DNA from: an uncultured Alphaproteobacteria bacterium | GTDB lineage: Bacteria; Pseudomonadota; Alphaproteobacteria; Caulobacterales; Parvularculaceae | NCBI GenBank assembly: GCA_902826095.1 | Contig: CADEDN010000004.1 | Coordinates: forward strand, 145,177 to 209,176 | Reading direction: 5' to 3' | DNA length: 64,000 bases | In this document: piece after piece, positions 55,736 through 64,000 of the stretch | Layout of the letters: each line of letters opens with the position of its first letter | How positions within the stretch are numbered: position 1 is the first letter of the stretch | Program-made: the position numbers and the translations under genes | Notes under the pieces: model-generated | Databases searched by the model: none | Told to the model about the DNA's origin: nothing | The model's input: only the letters and a program-made list of their open reading frames with translations

Positions 55736-55896
55736 ATCGCTACCTCGAAAGCCTTCGCGGGCCGAACATTATAAGGCAGACTGATTTTTTCAAGCACCTG
55801 GGAAAAAATTTGAGCGTATTGTTTTGTCCGAGCCGGCTGTTTTTGCTCTTATTATGTTGCAGCGCAGCATCGTTGCCAATTCTGCGCGACCATGCA

Positions 55897-55915
55897 ATAT
55901 AAGAAAATCTTATAT
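55897..55915. promoter_or_regulatory. Probable operator of the XRE/S24-like gene
   Basis: ATATAAGA-AAA-TCTTATAT, a perfect 8-bp inverted repeat with a 3-bp centre, 11 bp before the ATG of the XRE/S24-like gene. It is A/T-rich in a GC-rich background and overlaps the likely minus-10 region, as for an autorepressor site. Confidence 0.55.
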
Positions 55916-55926
55916 AGTGGGCCATT

Positions 55927-56595
55927 ATGAGCGCTATAGCGGGCGTCATCGATCGCATTGAACCGGTCTCGATCGGCGAAAGAATCAAGGCCGCACGCAA
56001 AGGGCTGAGCCTTAACCAGAGCGATCTTGCCGAGAAGGTCGGCGTCACCCAGCCCGCAGTCGCCAATTGGGAAAGCGGCGTCCATGATCCAAGGCGACTG
56101 ATGCTCGCCAAGATCGCCGAAGCGCTCAACGTGTCGACGGAATGGCTCGCCGGCGGCGAAAGGTCCCTCGCCGAAACCGACAAACATCCGGCCGCCGCCT
56201 ATATCAGGCGGCCGCTCCGCCATACGCCCATTATCAGTTTCGACGACGCGGCGAGGCTCTTGACCGATCCCGCCTCGGATCCGCACGCATCGGCGCAGGA
56301 CTACATACCGGTGACGTCGGGCGCGGAGAAAATCTTCGCGGTGTTCGTCGACGACGAAGCCGTCGATCTCGCCTTCCCTAAAAATACGATCGCGGTCATC
56401 GATTACGGCGACCGGCGGCTGGTCGACGGGGCGTTCGGCCTGTTCCTCCTTGAGGACGGACCGCTCATTCGCCGATTCAGGGATAATCCGATGCGCCTTG
56501 AGCCGGCGTCGTCGACCGCCGCCTATGGCCCCATCCATCTCAATGCGGCGCCCGACTTTATCGGATGCGTGCGCGTGTCGATCAGGATTCATTGA
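55927..56595 (+). CDS. XRE helix-turn-helix regulator with S24/LexA-like C-terminal domain
   Basis: This 222-residue protein has an HTH_3 domain at about 17-71 (RIKAARKGLSLNQSDLAEKV, GVTQPAVANWESGVHDPRRL) and a C-terminal peptidase_S24-like fold (FAVFVDDEAVDLAFPKNTIA, VIDYGDRRLVDGAFGLFLLE). The usual LexA catalytic serine (in a D-S-M type turn) is replaced by the DDEAVDL segment, so self-cleavage looks unlikely. It resembles phage CI-like repressors retained on chromosomes. A palindrome sits just upstream. Its 3' end is 5 bp from the end of the hybrid kinase gene. Confidence 0.82.
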   Translation: MSAIAGVIDRIEPVSIGERIKAARKGLSLNQSDLAEKVGVTQPAVANWESGVHDPRRLMLAKIAEALNVSTEWLAGGERSLAETDKHPAAAYIRRPLRHTPIISFDDAARLLTDPASDPHASAQDYIPVTSGAEKIFAVFVDDEAVDLAFPKNTIAVIDYGDRRLVDGAFGLFLLEDGPLIRRFRDNPMRLEPASSTAAYGPIHLNAAPDFIGCVRVSIRIH

Positions 56596-56600
56596 ACCGC

Positions 56601-59372
56601 TCAGGCGGCGGCGCGCGCGTAGTCTTTAAGGACCGCCGGTATTTCATCAATCGCAGCGGTGTATTCGCGTCGAACCGCGCGCAGGAGATCCGGCAGCCCC
56701 GCGATGTCCGTCGACTGGCGCTCGACCTTCGCGCAGGCGTCGCCGAGCGGGCGCGCGCCGACATTATACGACATCGATTTGAGGGCGTGCGCGGCGCTGG
56801 CGATTTCGGCGCCGTCGCGCGCGCGCGAGGCGCGCGCGAGCCGCAGCATCGCTTCCTTCGAATGCGTGCGGAACAATTCGAGCGAACGCTGGACGAGATC
56901 GCCGTCGCCCGCCTGCATCCCGGCAAGCTCTTCAAGAACTCTTGGATCGAACTTGTCGGGACCCTGAACCGTCTGGGCGGGGAAAGCGGCGACAAGCGGC
57001 CCTGGCGCGGTCGGTTCAGACGCGGAACGCGTCGATGTCGGCCTGACATATTTGGCGATGCGGCCCGCGAGCTGCAGCAAGGTGAAGGGTTTCGTCACGA
57101 AATCGTCCATGCCGGCGGCCCGCCAGTCGTCGGCGGCCCCTTCGACATGCGCGGTGAGCGCGATGATCGGCGTGCGCTTTGCTCCCGACGCCGCCTCGAT
57201 CGCGCGGATTTGCCGCGTCGCCTCGAAGCCGTCGACCGTCGGCATCGAACAATCCATCAGCACAAGGTCGAACGCGCCTTCGCCGTAGGCCTTCACCGCC
57301 TCGGCGCCGTCGGCGACGAGGACCGGCGCGACGCCAAGACGCATCAGCGCTTCCTTCACGACTTCCCGATTGACCGCGCTGTCGTCGGCGGCGAGGATTC
57401 TCGCGCCGGCGAAGGTCGGCGCGTCCTTGCGAACGGCCGGAACGCCGATGAGCGCGTCGCGCCCGCGCATGCGTCCTTCGAGAATGCGCTCCATCTGGTC
57501 GAAGACATCCCGCCGGCTGAGCGGCCGGACAAGCAGGTCTTCGGCGATTCCCTCGTTCAGCAGCGCGTCCGGCGCGCTGTCGCCGAGATCGCTGACGCAA
57601 ATGCGCGCCGGCATCCAGTGCTGGGGATCGCCCGCGAGTATCGAATTCAGAATGGCGAGCTGGTTCGGCGCGGCGAAAATGATGTTGGCGAAATCAATAT
57701 GCGATTCGATCGGGCTGTCATTGGTGACGAGTTGAACCGCGACGCCGGCCTCCTCCAGATATTTCGCGATCATGATCGGCGTCGCGCTGCCGCCGACCGC
57801 GACAACGGCGCGCATGTCGGCGCGCGCGCGAACGACCGGGCGCGCCGGCTCGATTTCCTTCGCGGCGATCGAGAAATGGAAGCGCGACCCCTTGCCTTCC
57901 CGGCTGACGACGCCAATTTCGCCGCCCATCGCCGCCACCAGCTTCTTGCAGATCGCAAGACCAAGACCCGTTCCGCCGAATTTTCGCGTTGTCGACTGGT
58001 CGGCCTGCGAGAAGGCCTCGAAAATCTTCGCCTGTTTGCCCGCGGCGATGCCGATGCCGGTGTCCGCGACGGAAAACTCGATTTGGCATTCGCGGCCGTC
58101 GTCGTTGACGCGGCGGGCCGTGACGACGACGCTGCCGCGATCGGTGAATTTGAGCGCGTTGTTCACGAGATTGGACAGGATCTGGTTGATCCGGACCGGG
58201 TCGCCTTCGATGATTTCCGGGACGCCGGGGCCGATATAGGAGGCGAGATCGAGATTGGCCTTGGCGGCGCGCTCCCAGAACAAGCTGATCACGTCGGAAA
58301 TGACTTCGGCGGGGCGCATCGGGATTTTTTCGATCTCGAGCTTGCCGGCCTCGACTTTTGAAAAGTCGAGAATGTCGTTGATGATTGAAAGGAGGCTTTG
58401 TCCCGAGCGGACGATGACTTCGGCGTAGCGCTTCTGGCGCGGCGGCAGGTCGCAATTGCTGATGAGCTCCGCCATCACGAGAAGGCCGTTCATCGGCGTT
58501 CTGATTTCATGGCTCATGGCGGCCAGAAATTCGGATTTCGCGTTGTTCGCCGCTTCCGCCGCCTCCTTGGCGAGCTTGAGCTCCCGCGTGCGCACGGTGA
58601 CGATTTTTTGCAGATTCTCCTGCTGCGCCAAGAGCCGCGCGTCGCGGTCCTGGATCTTGTCGAGCATGTCGTTGAACGCGTCGACAAGATCGCCCGCCTC
58701 ATTGGCGCTGGACCGCGTCGCCCTGACGCCGAAATCGTCGCGTTCGCGGACGTCGCGCATGACGCGCGCCAGATCGATGATCGGGCTCGTCACGCTGCGC
58801 TGCATGCGCAGCGCGAGAAGTAGCCCGACCGTCGCCGAGAACGCCGCGGCGGAGATCGCGTCCCACAAGACGCCGAAAACGCGGCCCTCAAGCTCCGACG
58901 TGTCCGAACTCAAGGTCAGCACGCCGACAACGTCGCCGCCGTTGATGATCTTCGCGCTCGCCGAAATTGTCTGTGTGCGCAGGAGTTCGATGAAATTCAG
59001 CGATCCCCCGGCCGCGGTGCGCGGCGAGAGCGCGACGGCGTCGCCGAGCTCGACGAGGAGCGAGCCGTCGGCGCGCTCCACCCGCGCATGCTTGAGGAGC
59101 GGCATGCCGCTGATCGCGCGGAGCGCTTCGAGAGTCGCGCGCTGGTCGTTTTGTGCGACCGCGCCGGAGATCGTCGCGGCGAACACCGCGGCGTTCGACT
59201 GAAGTTCGCGCGTGCGCTCTTCGCCGTAATGCGACACGGCCCGCCAGACGAACGACGCCGTCGACAGCGCGACGGCGCCGAACACGGCGATGACGACCAG
59301 CAAGGTCAGCTGGTTCCTTAATGAAATCTTGCGTTGCGCCACTTCCCGTCGAACTCCAGCGTCGGCCGGCAT
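56601..59372 (-). CDS. Hybrid sensor histidine kinase (HAMP-HisKA-HATPase-REC-HPt)
   Basis: This 923-residue protein has two membrane segments (about 20-45 and 170-195) around a periplasmic sensor, a HAMP-like linker, HisKA ([21 protein letters not shown] near 286), HATPase ([36 protein letters not shown]), a receiver ([40 protein letters not shown]) and a C-terminal HPt domain ([20 protein letters not shown], His near 864). One protein thus carries almost a whole phosphorelay. It is divergent from a second kinase gene. Confidence 0.92.
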   Translation of the reverse strand: MPADAGVRREVAQRKISLRNQLTLLVVIAVFGAVALSTASFVWRAVSHYGEERTRELQSNAAVFAATISGAVAQNDQRATLEALRAISGMPLLKHARVERADGSLLVELGDAVALSPRTAAGGSLNFIELLRTQTISASAKIINGGDVVGVLTLSSDTSELEGRVFGVLWDAISAAAFSATVGLLLALRMQRSVTSPIIDLARVMRDVRERDDFGVRATRSSANEAGDLVDAFNDMLDKIQDRDARLLAQQENLQKIVTVRTRELKLAKEAAEAANNAKSEFLAAMSHEIRTPMNGLLVMAELISNCDLPPRQKRYAEVIVRSGQSLLSIINDILDFSKVEAGKLEIEKIPMRPAEVISDVISLFWERAAKANLDLASYIGPGVPEIIEGDPVRINQILSNLVNNALKFTDRGSVVVTARRVNDDGRECQIEFSVADTGIGIAAGKQAKIFEAFSQADQSTTRKFGGTGLGLAICKKLVAAMGGEIGVVSREGKGSRFHFSIAAKEIEPARPVVRARADMRAVVAVGGSATPIMIAKYLEEAGVAVQLVTNDSPIESHIDFANIIFAAPNQLAILNSILAGDPQHWMPARICVSDLGDSAPDALLNEGIAEDLLVRPLSRRDVFDQMERILEGRMRGRDALIGVPAVRKDAPTFAGARILAADDSAVNREVVKEALMRLGVAPVLVADGAEAVKAYGEGAFDLVLMDCSMPTVDGFEATRQIRAIEAASGAKRTPIIALTAHVEGAADDWRAAGMDDFVTKPFTLLQLAGRIAKYVRPTSTRSASEPTAPGPLVAAFPAQTVQGPDKFDPRVLEELAGMQAGDGDLVQRSLELFRTHSKEAMLRLARASRARDGAEIASAAHALKSMSYNVGARPLGDACAKVERQSTDIAGLPDLLRAVRREYTAAIDEIPAVLKDYARAAA

Positions 59373-59504
59373 GGTTAGCCGGAATTAATTGCAATTTGAT
59401 TGCGGAGGGCGGGGCGGCGTTCATTAACCGGATATTGTGATTGTTCGTCGAATGCTTGCGGGGCGCGATCGCCTCGTTCCGCTCGCGCGAGGGGAAATCC
59501 TGCT

Positions 59505-60653
59505 ATGACGGCCGCGGCGCGCGTTCTTGTCATCGATGACGATCCGATCATGCTGGAGCTGGCGTCGGCGAAGCTGGCGGCGGCGGGCTTTTGCGCGATC
59601 GTCGCGCGCGACGGCGCTGAAGGCCTCGCGCGCCTTAAATCGGACGGCGCTGATCTCGTCATCTCCGACGTCGATATGCCGGTGATGAGCGGCTACGACC
59701 TGACGCGCGCGATCCGCGCCGACGCGTCGATCGCGTCCGCGCCGGTCATCGTCGTCACCGGCAGCGAGAAGCCCGACGCGGTCGAGGAGGCGTTCGCCGC
59801 CGGCGCGACGTCGTTTCTGGCCAAGCCGATCAACTGGACCTTGTTCACGCAGGCCGTCCGCTTCGTCCTCAAGGCGAGCGAGGATCAAAAGGAGCTGCGG
59901 ATCGCGCGCGACGCGGCGGAAGCCGGCTCGCGGTTCAAGGACAGCTTGCTGTCGATCATGAGCCATGAGCTGAGGACGCCCCTCAACGCCATCATCGGCT
60001 TCGGGCAGATCCTCGCCGAGCAGTTCGATCGCGAGAACGATCATCTGCACAAGGAATACGCCGACTACATCGTCGAGGGCGGCAAGCGGCTGCTGAACTC
60101 GGTGTCCGACATGCTGCTCGCTTCCGACGCGCGGTCCGGCCCGATCTCCCTCAACGACGTCGACTGCTCGCTCGACGATCTCATCGACCTTGCGCTGGCG
60201 CCGCTCGAAAAGACGCTGTCGACCGCGCAAGCGGAACTCAAGCGCGCGACCAAGCACGGCGAGACGGAGATATGCTGCGACCGCCACCTCGTGGCGCGCT
60301 CGATCGGCAAGCTCGTCGACAACGCCGTGAAGTTCTCGCCGCCGGGCGCGAAGATCACCATCGGCGCCGCGCAGACCGCGACTGGCGATCTTGCGATCCT
60401 CGTCAAGGACAACGGGCCCGGCATCGCGGCTGACCGGCTGTCGATGATCACGCAGCCCTTCAGCCAGTCCGACATGTCGTTGCGTCGCTCAAAGGAAGGG
60501 CTCGGCCTCGGCCTGCCGCTCGTCAACGCCGTGATGAACGCGCATGGCGGCAAGCTCCATATCGTCTCCGAGCCGGGGTCGGGCGCCAGCGCCTTTTTGA
60601 TCCTCCCGCGCGTCCGCATCCGCAGCCTGAAATCGTCGGCGGCCGCGGCCTGA
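59505..60653 (+). CDS. Soluble receiver-histidine kinase
   Basis: This 382-residue protein without membrane segments has an N-terminal receiver (VLVIDDDPIMLELASAKLAA; acceptor D55 in ISDVDMPVMSGYD), a linker, HisKA (SIMSHELRTPLNAIIGFGQI, H about 153) and HATPase (GKLVDNAVKFSPPGAKITIG, GLGLGLPLVNAVMNAHGGKL). Start ATG 59505 lies behind GAGGGG. A kinase driven by its own receiver could take phosphate from the neighbouring HPt-containing hybrid kinase. tRNA-Val follows 59 bp downstream. Confidence 0.9.
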   Translation: MTAAARVLVIDDDPIMLELASAKLAAAGFCAIVARDGAEGLARLKSDGADLVISDVDMPVMSGYDLTRAIRADASIASAPVIVVTGSEKPDAVEEAFAAGATSFLAKPINWTLFTQAVRFVLKASEDQKELRIARDAAEAGSRFKDSLLSIMSHELRTPLNAIIGFGQILAEQFDRENDHLHKEYADYIVEGGKRLLNSVSDMLLASDARSGPISLNDVDCSLDDLIDLALAPLEKTLSTAQAELKRATKHGETEICCDRHLVARSIGKLVDNAVKFSPPGAKITIGAAQTATGDLAILVKDNGPGIAADRLSMITQPFSQSDMSLRRSKEGLGLGLPLVNAVMNAHGGKLHIVSEPGSGASAFLILPRVRIRSLKSSAAAA

Positions 60654-60679
60654 AACCAACCCCGCTTGACCGTTCCGCA

Positions 60680-60698
60680 GGAGCCCCTAAGAGGCTCC
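60680..60698 (+). terminator. Small hairpin between the kinase gene and tRNA-Val
   Basis: GGAGCC-CCTAAGA-GGCTCC forms a 6-bp stem 15 bp before the tRNA. There is no T-run. It may be part of the tRNA leader or an attenuated 3' end of the kinase gene. Confidence 0.3.
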
Positions 60699-60712
60699 GA
60701 CCGATTGGCGTC

Positions 60713-60787
60713 GGGCGCGTAGCTCAGCGGTAGAGCACTACGTTCACACCGTAGGGGTCGCAGGTTCGAACCCTGCCGCGCCCACCA
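60713..60787 (+). tRNA. tRNA-Val (anticodon CAC)
   Basis: GGGCGCG at 60713-60719 pairs with CGCGCCC at 60777-60783, followed by discriminator A and an encoded CCA. The anticodon stem CTACG/CGTAG frames the loop TTCACAC, giving CAC for valine (GUG). D-loop AGCTCAGCGGTAGAGC and T-arm GGTTCGAACCC are standard. It lies at the left edge of an accessory-looking segment. Confidence 0.96.
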
Positions 60788-60843
60788 TAAAATCAATGAC
60801 TTAGATGTCAATTGGCATCACAGGCCGCCTCAAAATCCGTTCC

Positions 60844-60903
60844 AGCATCCATATAGCATCCAGCAGCACGGGAGCTTCCCGGTTTACCTGGGAAATCGCG
60901 GGC
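60844..60903 (+). repeat. 60-bp direct repeat, copy 1
   Basis: Starts AGCATCCATATAGCATCC and ends ATCGCGGGC, and contains an inner CGGGAGCTTCCCG palindrome that is lost in copy 2. It lies 57 bp after the tRNA. Confidence 0.6.
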
Positions 60904-61098
60904 GGATTTGGCGGGTGGAATTGAGGTGGGCGGCCTCAAGATTTTCGTCCGCGAGCGCCAATTGGGCGCACAGGCTGCCGCGGCTGGTTCAGGCGCGAAT
61001 ACCGCGAGGGTCGCCGGTCCAGCACCAGTTTCGTATGCGAATGAAATCAACATGTTAGTTGAATTGATGCCCATTGAGAACGACGCTGAGTTGAAGCT

Positions 61099-61158
61099 AG
61101 CATCCAAATAGCATCCAATGGGGCGCGAACTCGCCAGTTTACCTTAGTATTTGCGGGC
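61099..61158 (+). repeat. 60-bp direct repeat, copy 2
   Basis: Starts AGCATCCAAATAGCATCC and shares GTTTACCT and the terminal GCGGGC with copy 1, which begins 255 bp upstream. Confidence 0.6.
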
Positions 61159-61225
61159 CAAGTTCCCACGCCCTTCATGCGCGCCCCGGGGCCCATTGCA
61201 GGCCTCCTCCGCCATCTCGGAAAAA

Positions 61226-61393
61226 ATGTTTCGCGCTATAAAAATCATGCTCCAGAACCCAGAGGAATTTCCCAAGGAGGAAGAGACCTCGAAGAAAAAA
61301 GTTCTCGAATCGACGTTCTCTTGCATGCGTGAAGAGCAAGCCCACATCCAGAATTTAAGCGCCATAGGAAGGATGCAAAACAGTGAAGCTTAG
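61226..61393 (+). CDS. Small protein of unknown function
   Basis: This 55-residue frame, if started at ATG 61226 (MFRAIKIMLQNPEEFPKEEE), is charged and helix-forming, with a central TSKKKVLESTFSCMREEQAH. It overlaps the next gene by 11 nt. No family is recognised. Support comes from the overlap and from a base composition unlike the GC-rich shadows around it; there is no clear ribosome site. Confidence 0.35.
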   Translation: MFRAIKIMLQNPEEFPKEEETSKKKVLESTFSCMREEQAHIQNLSAIGRMQNSEA

Positions 61394-62384
61394 CGATCTT
61401 GTCGGACGCTCTTCGGGCCTCGCGGAAGAAATTCTGGAGGCGCGTTTGCAGCGGCAGCGAATGGTAGATCAGGCGTTTGGCTTGAGCAGCGCGACCATGC
61501 GCCTTCAGGACGAAATCCGCAAAATGGAAGAATTGAGCGGCGTCGCCGAAATTCGCCGCCTGACGGATTTATTGCCTCGAGATCCCGCCGCGCGCCTTCG
61601 AGATATCATCGGTCACGATCCCTTTGAGGAGGCATCAAAAGCGACGCGGGCGCTTTCCGAGCCGCTTGAAAGATCCCTAGCGGCGCAGGCGCGGGCCGCG
61701 ACGGAAAATCTGTTTTCAGCTTCGATTGCCGATTCGGTGTTCAAGGCCGCAGGGCGGTCTGTCTTCGACGAATTTCCCGCCGCCGCCGGGATCAACGATG
61801 TGCTAGGCCGAGCGTTTCCTAACGGGCTTGAGGTTTTCGCTGGGGCTAAAAGCATCGCGGCAGGTCTTGCGCAGTCTTTGGAGGCGGATCGAGCCATTGA
61901 GAGCTTGACGCGGGCGGCGGGCACGCAGTCGGAGTTGGACCGTGCGCTTAGCCTCTTCGAAAGCGCCATGCCGCGCAGCCTCGCCGACGCCATGCGGGCG
62001 CTCGAAGCCGATTCTTTCGCGCGTTCCTTGCGCTGGCTTGAGCAAGACCGGATTGGATTCGGACGGGAGATTTTTGACGCCGCGACCGTCAGTGAATGGC
62101 TGGACGCGCTTCCCGATGCACCGGAGGCGGATTCCGATTTCTGGACGGCGGTTTGGCAGCGCTCGAAAGAGATCGGCGCAAAATACGGTAAGCCCGCGCA
62201 ACAACTATTTCTGATGGTGGTCGCAAACCTTATCGTACGAATTCTTTGGACCTATCTCGTTCATCCCGCCATCGACGATGCGATTGAACGTTTTTCCGCG
62301 GCACCGCCGGAAGTCACGGCGATTGAGCGGACGGAGGAGAGCGATCAAGCAACCCAGCGCCCACATAGCGGCCCGCCGCTTTAG
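61383..62384 (+). CDS. Protein of unknown function, helical with one C-terminal membrane segment
   Basis: This 333-residue protein starts at GTG 61383, with GGAAGG 9-10 bases upstream. It is almost entirely alpha-helical: heptad-rich start (GLAEEILEARLQRQRMVDQA), alanine-rich middle with LFESAMPRSLADAMRALEAD, and a C-terminal hydrophobic stretch (FLMVVANLIVRILWTYLVHP) followed by a short hydrophilic tail. No family is recognised. Position next to a tRNA and a Fic gene suggests mobile-element cargo. Codon use is close to that of the host. Confidence 0.7.
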   Translation: MKLSDLVGRSSGLAEEILEARLQRQRMVDQAFGLSSATMRLQDEIRKMEELSGVAEIRRLTDLLPRDPAARLRDIIGHDPFEEASKATRALSEPLERSLAAQARAATENLFSASIADSVFKAAGRSVFDEFPAAAGINDVLGRAFPNGLEVFAGAKSIAAGLAQSLEADRAIESLTRAAGTQSELDRALSLFESAMPRSLADAMRALEADSFARSLRWLEQDRIGFGREIFDAATVSEWLDALPDAPEADSDFWTAVWQRSKEIGAKYGKPAQQLFLMVVANLIVRILWTYLVHPAIDDAIERFSAAPPEVTAIERTEESDQATQRPHSGPPL

Positions 62385-62517
62385 GCAGCGAGGTGCCCCG
62401 AATTTTGGACCGCGTTGGCGTGGATTTTTCGCGGTTGGCAGACTCACTTTTCAAATGAAGGTCCAATCAGCGCAGAGGCCAGCCGGCGTTTCGCTGGATG
62501 CGGAGATTGGCACCCGT

Positions 62518-62595
62518 ATTCTCCGCATATTATGCGGAGAATGTTCTTGCCTTTGCGGAGAATGAGGATAATAATCTCCGCAAAAGGTGCGGAGA
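62518..62595. promoter_or_regulatory. Array of TGCGGAGA operator half-sites upstream of fic
   Basis: Three elements share TGCGGAGA. The first is a perfect palindrome, ATTCTCCGCAT-ATT-ATGCGGAGAAT (62518-62542). The second is a single half-site at 62554-62561. The third is TCTCCGCA-AAAGG-TGCGGAGA (62575-62595), which runs right up to the ATG at 62596 and covers the ribosome site. This looks like a negative autoregulatory region, probably bound by the winged-helix part of the Fic protein. Confidence 0.7.
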
Positions 62596-63741
62596 ATGAC
62601 CCGGTATATCCCTGAGTCGGAAGCTTGGCCACAGTTTCGCTGGGACGAAAAGTCTCTCGCAAAGCCTCTGGCCGAGGTGAGCCGCCGTCAGGGACGGCTT
62701 ATCGGGCGTATGGAGGGCCTCGGCTTCAAACTTCGCGAGGAAGCCGTCCTACGCACGCTGACCGAGGACGTCCTCAAATCGAGCGACATCGAGGGCGAAA
62801 AGCTTGACCCGGATGAAGTGCGTTCCTCCATCGCACGACGCCTCGGAATGGATATCGCCGGGCTCATCCCCTCCGACCGTAATGTCGATGGCGTGGTTGA
62901 GATGCTGCTCGACGCGACCAGCAGGTACAATGCGCCGCTAACGGCGGCGCGCCTATGCGGATGGCAGGCCGCCCTGTTCCCGACCGGCTATAGCGGCATG
63001 TACAAGATCGTTGTCGGCAAATGGCGGGATGATGTTGACGGCCCGATGCAGGTCGTCTCCGGCCCGGAAGGGCGGAAAAAGGTGCATTACGAAGCGCCGG
63101 CCGCCGATCGACTGCCCGCCGAAATGAAGAACTTTCTCGCGTGGTTCGACCGAGAGAAGAGCGCAGACCCGATCATCAAGGCTGGTGTCGCGCATTTATG
63201 GTTTGTCACGATCCACCCATTCGCCGATGGCAATGGCCGGATTGCGCGCGCCATCGCCGATATGCAGCTCGCTCGCGCCGAGAACAGTCCACAACGCTTC
63301 TACAGCATGTCGGCTGAGATCCGCGCTCAGCGGAATGCCTATTACGAGATCCTCGAAGGCACGCAGAAGGGCGACCTCGACATCACGAATTGGCTTCAGT
63401 GGTTTCTCGAACGCCTCGACCGCGCGCTCTTAAACGCCGAAGAACTGCTCGCGAATGTGCTGGCGAAAGCCGCCTTCTGGGAGCGCCATCGCGACAATCA
63501 GATCAATGAGCGCCAGCGGAAAGTTCTTAACCGCCTGCTCGACGGCTTTGAAGGCAAACTCACGAGTTCAAAATGGGCGAAGCTGACCAAGGTCTCGCAG
63601 GACACGGCCGCGCGCGACATCAAGGACCTGATCGAAAAAGAAATGCTTCGGCAGGACCCTGGCGGCGGCCGTAGCACAAGTTATTCGGTCATCATTGATG
63701 CCCAAAATAACACCAAAAAAAATGGCGGTCACTTCACTTGA
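62596..63741 (+). CDS. Fic-family protein with N-terminal DUF4172-like and C-terminal winged helix
   Basis: This 381-residue predicted AMP transferase has the Fic motif HPFADGNGRIAR at 207-218, with the catalytic histidine at 207. The inhibitory helix motif SSDIEG is at 62-67, so it is self-inhibited in the class II manner. Residues 8-40 (AWPQFRWDEKSL) are DUF4172-like, and residues about 310-365 (KVSQDTAARDIKDLIEKEML) form a winged helix that could bind the operators just upstream. Start ATG 62596 or GTG 62587. Target protein unknown. Confidence 0.92.
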   Translation: MTRYIPESEAWPQFRWDEKSLAKPLAEVSRRQGRLIGRMEGLGFKLREEAVLRTLTEDVLKSSDIEGEKLDPDEVRSSIARRLGMDIAGLIPSDRNVDGVVEMLLDATSRYNAPLTAARLCGWQAALFPTGYSGMYKIVVGKWRDDVDGPMQVVSGPEGRKKVHYEAPAADRLPAEMKNFLAWFDREKSADPIIKAGVAHLWFVTIHPFADGNGRIARAIADMQLARAENSPQRFYSMSAEIRAQRNAYYEILEGTQKGDLDITNWLQWFLERLDRALLNAEELLANVLAKAAFWERHRDNQINERQRKVLNRLLDGFEGKLTSSKWAKLTKVSQDTAARDIKDLIEKEMLRQDPGGGRSTSYSVIIDAQNNTKKNGGHFT

Positions 63742-63850
63742 TTTCGGGAGTAACGATCCTGCAAAAAATCTTTTCAACACCGCACAACGAGCGAGCAAAG
63801 GCGAAATTCTCGGCTATTCGCCCTTGCGTCCTTTCGTAATCCTCATGCGA

Positions 63851-64000
63851 TCATTCCCCCTCGGACAAGCGCCAACTTCTCAGAAACTCCGGCGCAATCT
63901 CGCTCAGCATCGCAAGGTCGCGTCCACCGGCTCGACGAATCTCGCCAGCTGGACGCCTCCAAAAACCTCTCGGATTTTCGGGCGATTTGTGATTCCGTCG
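63851..64000 (-). CDS. C-terminal part of an unidentified gene (partial)
   Basis: Reading inward from the right edge, an open frame of 49 codons ends at TGA (63853-63851): GEIRRAGGRDLAMLSEIAPE then FLRSWRLSEGE. The helical, charged ending resembles a real C-terminus, but most of the gene lies outside the window, so identity cannot be given. The 110 bp between it and fic holds no gene I can support. Confidence 0.35.
   Translation of the reverse strand, partial: RRNHKSPENPRGFWRRPAGEIRRAGGRDLAMLSEIAPEFLRSWRLSEGE

Larger units (their letters stand above)
60788..61225. other. Intergenic stretch after tRNA-Val carrying a diverged 60-bp direct repeat
   Basis: No convincing gene; short frames on both strands lack ribosome sites. 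Two 60-bp copies (60844-60903 and 61099-61158) match at 44 of 60 positions by eye. Each starts with two spaced AGCATCCA elements 11 bp apart. This arrangement is like integrase arm or attachment-region sequences beside a tRNA. Confidence 0.5.

Noticed and set aside
56565..58361. Plus-strand open frame of 598 codons opposite the hybrid kinase gene
   Set aside because: Arg/Asp-rich composition typical of the antisense of GC-rich genes, no family motif, and the opposite strand has clear kinase domains.
60808..61111. Short frames on both strands after the tRNA
   Set aside because: No ribosome sites; both run through the direct repeats and look like chance openings.
63568..63798. Minus-strand 76-codon frame
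   Set aside because: Mostly antisense of the 3' end of the Fic gene and without a ribosome site.

Overview
The window looks like chromosome of a GC-rich alphaproteobacterium. The evidence is the gene order nadD-rsfS-rlmH-envC-ctpA-(divergent polysaccharide deacetylase)-rppH, the split F1 ATP synthase operon atpHAGDC with priA nearby, LbH-type DapD, DUF1036 proteins, and the many small exported proteins typical of the Parvularcula/Hyphomonas/Caulobacter side of the class. The order-level placement is inference. No rRNA or CRISPR array is visible; there is one tRNA (Val, anticodon CAC).

Layout. 0-0.6 kb: remnant of an IS5-family element fused in frame to the tail of a YdeI/OmdA-type gene. 0.7-12 kb: an accessory region with many small exported proteins of DUF1579-like and NTF2/SnoaL-like type, an exported amidohydrolase, a CPBP membrane protease, a membrane-anchored AraC regulator and a LytS/LytTR two-component pair. 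12-16 kb: a LysR regulator divergent from a detoxification-like cluster (carboxymuconolactone decarboxylase/AhpD-like, alpha/beta hydrolase, NTF2-like, PPOX-like). 16.3-25.4 kb: housekeeping (YqaA, nadD, rsfS, rlmH, envC-like, ctpA, polysaccharide deacetylase, rppH, RluA-type synthase, GT87). 25.4-31.3 kb: atpHAGDC on the minus strand, with an unrelated lipoprotein gene between atpA and atpG and two repeat families between its genes.

31.5-39.7 kb: a plus-strand insertion between atpH and priA, which are adjacent in many alphaproteobacteria. It holds two large exported G8-domain/beta-helix proteins (CEMIP/TMEM2-like architecture) flanking an exported S9 peptidase. 39.7-47.9 kb: priA, a double DUF1036 protein, a pyrimidine-nucleotidase-like HAD, dapD, DUF4331, DUF4198 and a DAPG-hydrolase-like protein. 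48.0-49.3 kb: a lower-GC two-gene cassette (DUF488 plus an unrecognised partner) with an 80-nt gene overlap. 49.3-60.7 kb: gor, rpiA, glmU, gph, an XRE/S24-like repressor and two large histidine kinases.

60.7-64 kb: tRNA-Val followed by a diverged 60-bp direct repeat, genes of unknown function and a Fic-family protein with an array of inverted operators. This looks like the start of a tRNA-anchored island. The best candidates for something undescribed are the DUF488 cassette, the G8-S9-G8 module and the Fic operator array. All functional calls come from recognising motifs by eye; no database search was run.
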